From Ornithinibacillus halophilus (lineage in GTDB: Bacteria > Bacillota > Bacilli > Bacillales > Amphibacillaceae): DNA of 58,673 nucleotides. Numbering within the stretch: the stretch's first letter is position 1; each line of letters begins with the position of its first letter. The notes beneath the pieces are model-generated. The model was given only the letters and a program-made list of their open reading frames with translations, was not told the origin of the DNA and made no database searches. Where the stretch lies: the NCBI RefSeq assembly GCF_900129485.1, contig NZ_FQVW01000016.1:1-58673 (forward strand), given 5' to 3'. Positions 52,933 to 58,673 of the stretch are shown piece after piece. Both the position numbers and the translations under genes were made by a program.

Positions 52933-55359
52933 TTACGGTAGAATAATAAACTCACCTTTATTGTTGAGACCTATTTTAACCTTCTCACCAGTTTTAATAG
53001 AGCCTTTTAATAGTTCTTCAGAAAGTAAATCTTCTATATTTTTTTGGATAGAGCGACGTAATGGTCTAGCACCATATTCAGGATCAAAACCTTCTTTTGC
53101 TATTTTCTCTACTGCTTTATCCGTAAGTGTAAAATCAATTTCTTGTTCTTTCAATCGCTTCTGTAACTGTTTAATAAGTAGCACTACAATATCTTTCATA
53201 TGCTCTCTCTCTAATGAATGGAAGACAATTGTTTCATCAATACGATTCAAGAACTCTGGTCGAAAAGCTTTCTTTAATTCATCCATAACCTTAGACTTCA
53301 TATCATTATATTCTCTGCCTTCTTCTTCTAAATTAAAGCCAACATATTTATTACGTTTCAATTCACTAGCTCCAACATTAGAAGTCATAATAAGCACGGT
53401 GTTGCGGAAATCAACCACTCTACCTTTAGAATCGGTTAGACGACCATCTTCTAACACTTGTAGTAAAATATTGAATACTTCAGGGTGAGCTTTTTCCACT
53501 TCATCTAATAACACAACAGAATATGGTTTTCTACGTACTTTTTCCGTTAATTGACCGCCCTCTTCATACCCAACGTAACCTGGAGGAGAACCAACAAGTC
53601 GAGATGTCGCATGTTTTTCCATGTATTCAGACATGTCAATTCGAATCATTGCATCTTCATCAGCAAACATAGCCTCTGCAAGAGCTCTAGCTAACTCTGT
53701 TTTTCCGACCCCTGTTGGTCCAAGGAAAATAAATGAACCAATTGGACGTTTTGGATCTTTTAACCCTGCTCTTGCACGTCTTATTGCTTTTGAAACGGCT
53801 TTAACAGCTTCTGCCTGGCCAATTACTCGATTATGGAGAACTTCTTCCATATTTAATAAACGATCGCTTTCGTCTTTAGTTAGTTTAGCTACAGGAACAC
53901 CAGTCCAAGTTGAAACAACTTCTGCAATGTCTTCCACAGTTACTTGTGAATCTTCTTGACCCTGTTTTTCTTTCCACTCTTTTTTCGTTGTTTCTAGTTC
54001 TTCTCTTAGGCGTTGTTCTGAATCTCTTAAGGATGCCGCTTTTTCAAATTCCTGACTTTGAACGGCTGCATCTTTTTCTTTTCTAACTTCTTCTAACTTT
54101 TGCTCAAGTTCTTTTAAGTTAGGTGGAACAGTGTACGAACGGAGACGTACTTTAGAACCAGCTTCATCAATTAGGTCAATTGCTTTATCCGGTAAGAATC
54201 GGTCGGTAATATAACGATCGGATAAATTCGCAGCGGCCTCTATTGCTTCATCCGTAATAGTTACTCGATGGTGTGCTTCATAGCGATCTCTTAATCCAGC
54301 TAAAATCTGCATGGTTTCGTCAACAGATGGTTCATCTACCTGAATAGGTTGGAACCGTCTCTCTAGAGCTGCATCTTTTTCTATATATTTTCTATATTCA
54401 TCGAGAGTTGTTGCACCAATACATTGTAATTCTCCTCTTGCTAAGGAAGGTTTTAAAATATTGGAAGCATCTATTGCACCTTCAGCTCCACCTGCACCAA
54501 TTAAGGTGTGTAATTCATCGATGAATAAAATTATATTTCCCGCTTGTCGTATTTCTTCCATAACCTTTTTTAAACGGTCTTCAAATTCACCACGATATTT
54601 AGTTCCAGCCACAACCGTTCCCATATCAAGGGTCATGACACGTTTATCACGCAACGTTTCTGGCACTTCGTTATTTACAACCTGTTGTGCTAAACCTTCT
54701 GCAACTGCAGTTTTACCTACACCAGGCTCACCTATGAGCACTGGGTTATTTTTCGTACGACGGCTCAGAACTTGAATGACACGCTCAATCTCTTTGCTAC
54801 GGCCTATTACTGGGTCCACATTTCCATCTTTAGCACTTGCTGTTAAGTCACGAGCTAATGAATCAAGGGTTGGAGTGTTTGCATTTGATGCTTGACCTCG
54901 ACCTTGTCTACCCGCCTGCGATTCATTGCTACCTAATAGCTGTAATACTTGTTGTCTTGCTTTATTTAAACTAACACCAAGATTATTTAAAACACGTGCG
55001 GCAACTCCTTCTCCTTCTCGAATGAGACCTAGGAGAATATGTTCTGTACCTACATAAGAATGACCTAATTTTCTAGCCTCATCTTGAGAAAGTTCTACCA
55101 CCTTTTTAGCACGAGGTGTGTAATGAATCGTTTGCATTGGTTGCTTACCAACACCAATTAGTTTTTCAACTTCTTCCTGAATTTTTTCAACTTCTAACCC
55201 TAGGGATTCTAATGCTTTTGCAGCAATACCTCCCCCTTCTCGTACTAATCCTAATAGGATATGTTCTGTACCAATATTGTTATGTCCTAATCTGACGGCT
55301 TCTTCCTGAGAAAGTGCCAATACTTTTTGTGCTCTTTCGGTAAAACGTCCAAACATCAT
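52933..55359 (-). CDS. clpC: ATP-dependent Clp protease ATPase subunit ClpC
   Basis: 808 residues, class I Hsp100. Two N-terminal repeats with GTEHILLGL at 30-38 and 104-112, first AAA module with GEPGVGKT at 210-217, a UVR-containing middle domain (about 415-465), second AAA module with [16 protein letters not shown] (about 545). Delivers substrates, including arginine-phosphorylated proteins, to ClpP. Last gene of the CtsR operon. Confidence 0.98.
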   Translation of the reverse strand: MMFGRFTERAQKVLALSQEEAVRLGHNNIGTEHILLGLVREGGGIAAKALESLGLEVEKIQEEVEKLIGVGKQPMQTIHYTPRAKKVVELSQDEARKLGHSYVGTEHILLGLIREGEGVAARVLNNLGVSLNKARQQVLQLLGSNESQAGRQGRGQASNANTPTLDSLARDLTASAKDGNVDPVIGRSKEIERVIQVLSRRTKNNPVLIGEPGVGKTAVAEGLAQQVVNNEVPETLRDKRVMTLDMGTVVAGTKYRGEFEDRLKKVMEEIRQAGNIILFIDELHTLIGAGGAEGAIDASNILKPSLARGELQCIGATTLDEYRKYIEKDAALERRFQPIQVDEPSVDETMQILAGLRDRYEAHHRVTITDEAIEAAANLSDRYITDRFLPDKAIDLIDEAGSKVRLRSYTVPPNLKELEQKLEEVRKEKDAAVQSQEFEKAASLRDSEQRLREELETTKKEWKEKQGQEDSQVTVEDIAEVVSTWTGVPVAKLTKDESDRLLNMEEVLHNRVIGQAEAVKAVSKAIRRARAGLKDPKRPIGSFIFLGPTGVGKTELARALAEAMFADEDAMIRIDMSEYMEKHATSRLVGSPPGYVGYEEGGQLTEKVRRKPYSVVLLDEVEKAHPEVFNILLQVLEDGRLTDSKGRVVDFRNTVLIMTSNVGASELKRNKYVGFNLEEEGREYNDMKSKVMDELKKAFRPEFLNRIDETIVFHSLEREHMKDIVVLLIKQLQKRLKEQEIDFTLTDKAVEKIAKEGFDPEYGARPLRRSIQKNIEDLLSEELLKGSIKTGEKVKIGLNNKGEFIILP

Positions 55360-55375
55360 ATTCGTTTCCTCCTAC

Positions 55376-56440
55376 CTATTCCTCTAATTGCAACCTCTCC
55401 CTAATAAGGGTAGCTCGTAGAACATCACGTTCACTCGCTGTTAAAGTTTTCTTTGCATAATGTTGTAAGAATCCTGGTTGAGTTAACACCGTTAATTCAT
55501 TAAGTATATTACGAGATAGATCTTTTATGATACCTAAATCAATACCTAATCGAACATTTGATAAACACATGGCAGCCTCTTTGGATTCGATAATTCTACT
55601 ATATTTTAATGAACCTAAAGAACGATAAATTCGATCCTCTAATTCAGTTCCAGATTGCTCCATTAACCGTGTTCTTGCTCTTCGCTCATGTTCAATTAAT
55701 TGTTGAACAACACTTTGTAAGTCTTCAATGATATCTTCTTCTGTTTTTCCTAATGTAATTTGATTTGAAATTTGAAAAAGATTCCCTACTGCTTCACTAC
55801 CTTCCCCATAAATCCCTCTAACTACCAATCCAAGCTGATTAATGGCAGGCATCATGCGATTAATTTGCTTTGTCATCGCCAATGCTGGGAGATGCATCAT
55901 AACAGATGCTCTCATACCTGTTCCTACGTTTGTAGGACAACTCGTTAAAAATCCTCTTGTTTCATCAAATGCATAGTTCACCTTTTCTTCTAACCAATCA
56001 TCTAACTCAAATGCTTTATTTAATGCTTTAGTTAGTTGTAGGCCTGGAAAATAAAGCTGTATACGTATATGGTCTTCTTCATTAATCATGACAGAGACTT
56101 GTTCATTATTGGATATCATGGATGCAGAGGTTCCGTCATTTTGAGCCAGTAATGGGCTGATTAAATGTTTTTCAACCAATACTCTTTTTTCGATTGAAGA
56201 TAAATCTCTAATGGAGATAAACTCAAAATTTTTATAGTCTTGAAAAGAAAGATGTTCAAACTCTTGTTGTAGGAATTCCCTTATCTTTTCTAGGTCATGC
56301 TGGTTTGCGATTATTGGGAATGGTATATCAGCAAAATTACGTGCAAGTCGAATGCGACTACTTAAAACAATATCGCTATCTGGACCATTCTCTCGCATCC
56401 AGGGACTAATTGCTTCATTCATAAAATGTTCTAGTGTCAT
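55376..56440 (-). CDS. mcsB: Protein arginine kinase McsB
   Basis: 354 residues, guanidino-kinase fold: [16 protein letters not shown] at about 27-42, [24 protein letters not shown], and [20 protein letters not shown]. Phosphorylates arginines, marking proteins for ClpCP and inactivating CtsR. ATG overlaps the mcsA stop by four bases (ATGA). Confidence 0.97.
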   Translation of the reverse strand: MTLEHFMNEAISPWMRENGPDSDIVLSSRIRLARNFADIPFPIIANQHDLEKIREFLQQEFEHLSFQDYKNFEFISIRDLSSIEKRVLVEKHLISPLLAQNDGTSASMISNNEQVSVMINEEDHIRIQLYFPGLQLTKALNKAFELDDWLEEKVNYAFDETRGFLTSCPTNVGTGMRASVMMHLPALAMTKQINRMMPAINQLGLVVRGIYGEGSEAVGNLFQISNQITLGKTEEDIIEDLQSVVQQLIEHERRARTRLMEQSGTELEDRIYRSLGSLKYSRIIESKEAAMCLSNVRLGIDLGIIKDLSRNILNELTVLTQPGFLQHYAKKTLTASERDVLRATLIRERLQLEE

Positions 56441-56988
56441 GACTGATCACCATCCTGCTTGTTTCGAATATCCATCTCCAATTCCCTTATTTTATCTCTG
56501 ACCGTTGCTGCCTTTTCAAATTCTTCATTTACAATTAATTCTTGTAGTTCAGATTTATAGCTCTCAATCTGCTTCTTTATATGCAAATCCCCACCTTTTC
56601 GTTTGGGAATTTTGCCTCGGTGTTTCGTATTACCACTATGAACACGACGAAATATAGGGTCTAAATGAGATGAAAAAGTATGATAACATTCCGCACAACC
56701 AAATTTACCTACTCGTTTAAATTCAGAAAAAGTCATTTCACATCTAGCGCATTGTAATTCTTTAACTTGTTGGAATTGCGAATCCTTTTTTTGAGTACCA
56801 ATATGATTTGAATCAAAATTAAACAATCCAGAGAGTAAATTGTGTAGAGAATATCCATCTTCCGGATACGTCATATATCCTTTTTCTTTGGCACATACCT
56901 CACAAAGTTGAATTTCTGTTTTGTTTCCATTAATGACTTGTGTGAAGTGAAGTGTTGCAGGGCGTTTATGGCATTCCTGACATTCCAC
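56437..56988 (-). CDS. mcsA: McsA, zinc-binding activator of McsB
   Basis: 183 residues. GTG at 56988, seven bases after AAGGGGGA, gives the standard N-terminus [15 protein letters not shown]; the ATG at 57009 would place that ribosome binding site inside the gene. CxxC pairs occur at CQEC, CEVC, CARC and CAEC, and a UVR motif ([19 protein letters not shown]) lies near the C-terminus. Activates McsB. Confidence 0.94.
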   Translation of the reverse strand: MECQECHKRPATLHFTQVINGNKTEIQLCEVCAKEKGYMTYPEDGYSLHNLLSGLFNFDSNHIGTQKKDSQFQQVKELQCARCEMTFSEFKRVGKFGCAECYHTFSSHLDPIFRRVHSGNTKHRGKIPKRKGGDLHIKKQIESYKSELQELIVNEEFEKAATVRDKIRELEMDIRNKQDGDQS

Positions 56989-57040
56989 GGTTTTTCCCCC
57001 TTCTTCCATAAGTTAAACATTTATTTGTGCAAAAAAATTA

Positions 57041-57508
57041 CTATTTATTAATATATTTTAACGTAGTAAGCATTGTAGTTAAAATTCGAGCACGTATTTC
57101 ATCTCTTATAGGTAAGTTTAAGGCTAATATCTCTCTATTCATTGCACTAGCCATAATTTTTGCTTCTCTTTCAGTAATGATATCTTCCTCCAGCAGTCTT
57201 TCTAGAATATCAATTGCTGCTTGTTGAGTAACCGTAGGATTGATAAGTTTTATAATATCATCTATTAGATCAGATCGGTCCTGATGCTCAATACGAATAA
57301 TTCGGATATATCCTCCACCACCACGTTTACTTTCAACAATATACCCTTTTTCCATCGTAAATCGTGTATTAATTACATAATTAATCTGCGAAGGTACACA
57401 CTGAAATCTATTTGCAATTTCACTTCTCTTTATTTCTATTGCGTTTTGTCCTTTTGAACTCAAAATACTTTTTAGATATTGTTCTATAACATCGGATATA
57501 TTGCTCAT
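57041..57508 (-). CDS. ctsR: Transcriptional repressor CtsR
   Basis: 155 residues from MSNISDVIEQYLKSIL, ATG after GAGGGAGGG. Winged helix-turn-helix (about 1-75, RSEIANRFQCVPSQINYVIN) with the thermosensing glycine-rich wing KRGGGGYIRIIR, and a C-terminal domain. Represses clp genes; its own operator lies just upstream. Confidence 0.97.
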   Translation of the reverse strand: MSNISDVIEQYLKSILSSKGQNAIEIKRSEIANRFQCVPSQINYVINTRFTMEKGYIVESKRGGGGYIRIIRIEHQDRSDLIDDIIKLINPTVTQQAAIDILERLLEEDIITEREAKIMASAMNREILALNLPIRDEIRARILTTMLTTLKYINK

Positions 57509-57561
57509 TGTATTCCCTCCCTCTTTAAACAAATAATTTAAGTTGGGTTATATTAGTCGTT

Positions 57562-57584
57562 ATTGACTTTGACTATCTTTGACT
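57562..57584 (-). promoter_or_regulatory. CtsR operator of the ctsR operon
   Basis: Minus strand AGTCAAA, three bases, AGTCAAA (57568-57584), matching the CtsR heptad direct repeat, with a further partial GTCAA beyond it. It lies about 8 bases downstream of the -10 box, covering the transcription start. Confidence 0.93.
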
Positions 57585-57592
57585 TTATTAAT

Positions 57593-57620
57593 ATTATACT
57601 GCAATTAATTTCAGATGCAA
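57593..57620 (-). promoter_or_regulatory. Promoter of ctsR-mcsA-mcsB-clpC
   Basis: Minus strand perfect TATAAT (57593-57598) with a weak TTGCAT (57615-57620) at 16 bases. The CtsR operator directly downstream supports the assignment. Confidence 0.65.
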
Positions 57621-57690
57621 CTAATATCCTGTCCCTTTTATTTTAGACAAAAATATCTAAATCAAAACTTAATAGGTAATAAATCTATAA

Positions 57691-57718
57691 GTAAAAACCG
57701 TACAAAGCATGTACGGTC
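57691..57718 (-). terminator. Terminator after the MgtC-family gene
   Basis: Arms ACCGTACA (57697-57704) and TGTACGGT (57710-57717) around a five-base loop, followed by TTTTTAC on the minus strand. Confidence 0.85.
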
Positions 57719-57732
57719 ATAGAAAGTGTATA

Positions 57733-58431
57733 TTAGGTTCTTTCGTTAACATTTTTTACCGATTCTATATTTGATAATTCTTCAAATAATGTTATACGAT
57801 CAATATTGTCATTTCTTTCAATCTTTATATAAATACTACGTAAATTATTTTCGACTTTCACAATTTCTACTTTTTTAATAATCAACGTATACTTTTCAAA
57901 TATAGACACAATATGATTAACCGGTAAATTAGGTAAGGCAATAATCTCAATAATCTGGGACCTGTGCCCCTTCTTAAACAGCTTTTCAAAGTTATTTAGA
58001 AATACTAGACTTAATAAAATTACTAATGTTGTAAAAACAGCTGTAGCATACATACCCGCACCTACAACAAGCCCTAACCCCGCAACTGCCCATATAGATG
58101 CTGCCGTTGTTAAACCACGAATCGTTCCTCCATAGACAATAATGGTTCCAGCTCCTAAAAAACCGATTCCACTTATTACGTACGATGGAATTCTTGCTGG
58201 ATCAAACCTCACATTATCGTATTTTTCTATAAACGCTTCAAACCCATAGGTTGATAAAAGCATCATAAGACAAGAACCAATACCTACTAAGATATGTGTT
58301 CTAAATCCAGCAGAGTGATTTTTCAACTCTTTTTCAAATCCAATTAACCCTGAAAGTACTAACGCAACTAATATTCGAACAACAAAAAGAAGAAAGTGTT
58401 CACCAAAAAGTTCTTCTATATATGCTACCAT
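57733..58431 (-). CDS. MgtC/SapB-family membrane protein
   Basis: 232 residues. ATG at 58431 has better spacing from AAGGGGGGAG than the GTG two codons earlier. About five membrane segments in the first 150 residues with family blocks GLIGFEKELKNHSAGFRTH and SGIGFLGAGTIIVYGGTIRGLTTAAS, then a soluble ACT-like C-terminal domain (about 155-232). Related proteins affect magnesium homeostasis and virulence, but the function here is unproven. Monocistronic between 5S rRNA and ctsR. Confidence 0.88.
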   Translation of the reverse strand: MVAYIEELFGEHFLLFVVRILVALVLSGLIGFEKELKNHSAGFRTHILVGIGSCLMMLLSTYGFEAFIEKYDNVRFDPARIPSYVISGIGFLGAGTIIVYGGTIRGLTTAASIWAVAGLGLVVGAGMYATAVFTTLVILLSLVFLNNFEKLFKKGHRSQIIEIIALPNLPVNHIVSIFEKYTLIIKKVEIVKVENNLRSIYIKIERNDNIDRITLFEELSNIESVKNVNERT

Positions 58432-58540
58432 AACCACTCCCCCTTCATTAAATTATACTATAGTTTTAAATATTAAGAAGATAATTTAATGAATTTAAGA
58501 TAGGATACTTGATCAAATAGTAGATAACTTTAAGATATAA

Positions 58541-58580
58541 AAAAAAGACTAAGATACAGTATTTGTATCTTAGTCTTTTT
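58541..58580 (-). terminator. Terminator of the upstream rRNA operon
   Basis: Seventeen-bp hairpin with arms AAAAAGACTAAGATACA and TGTATCTTAGTCTTTTT and a five-base loop, followed by further T residues, directly after the 5S rRNA on the minus strand. Confidence 0.93.
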
Positions 58581-58581
58581 A

Positions 58582-58673
<92 letters not shown>

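Overview
The window reads as the origin-proximal housekeeping region of a low-GC, endospore-forming member of the Bacillaceae, here on the complementary strand, so nearly every gene runs on the minus strand. Support comes from gene order (ctsR-mcsA-mcsB-clpC-radA, sigH, rpoB-rpoC, str, S10-spc-alpha, ecf transporter, truA, rplM-rpsI), from four sporulation or germination genes (cwlD, gerD, kbaA, pdaB) and from strong AGGAGG ribosome binding sites. A structured GC-rich repeat at 11010-11174 resembles dispersed repeats I remember from the Oceanobacillus/Virgibacillus group; genus assignment from this is only a guess.

Layout in the direction of transcription (right to left). 58673-57700: the 3' part of a 5S rRNA, its terminator, and an MgtC/SapB-family membrane protein. 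57620-52880: the CtsR-controlled ctsR-mcsA-mcsB-clpC operon with a clear CtsR operator. 52670-44306: radA, the PIN-TRAM gene yacL, gltX, then a cysteine-specific T-box leader driving cysE-cysS-mrnC-rlmB-rae1, closed by a terminator that overlaps the rae1 stop codon. 44208-40005: sigH, rpmG-secE, nusG, rplK, rplA, rplJ-rplL with an L10 leader and two L1-type hairpins. 39500-31150: rsmC, rpoB, rpoC. 31070-26140: the str operon (rplGB-rpsL-rpsG-fusA-tuf). 25970-11190: the S10-spc-alpha cluster from rpsJ to rplQ, with secY, adk, a KOW protein, infA, rpmJ and rpoA. 10708-7461: the energising module of an ECF vitamin transporter (ecfA1-ecfA2-ecfT) and truA. 7350-6311: rplM-rpsI with its own promoter and leader. 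6258-313: an Eis-like acetyltransferase, cwlD, salA, then gerD, kbaA and pdaB in alternating orientation, and a small unknown gene. 155-1: promoter and leader of a further rRNA operon whose 16S gene would lie just left of the window. The region therefore lies between two rRNA operons, as in Bacillus subtilis.

Functionally this is the transcription and translation core (28 ribosomal proteins of the S10-spc-alpha and L13-S9 units, others in the str and L11/L10 units, RNA polymerase alpha, beta and beta prime, EF-Tu, EF-G, IF-1, SecY/SecE, NusG) plus stress proteolysis and sporulation genes. The main departures from the order I know from B. subtilis are absences: disA between radA and yacL, ispD-ispF between yacL and gltX, and map between adk and the KOW gene, with no room left for any of them. 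Other points of interest are an Asp-to-Asn change in the first catalytic motif of PdaB, several strongly structured untranslated leaders (rpsJ, rpoB, rplK/rplA) and a promoter framed by an inverted repeat ahead of the str operon. I see no phage, insertion sequence, CRISPR array or defence island, and no convincing novel multi-gene system.
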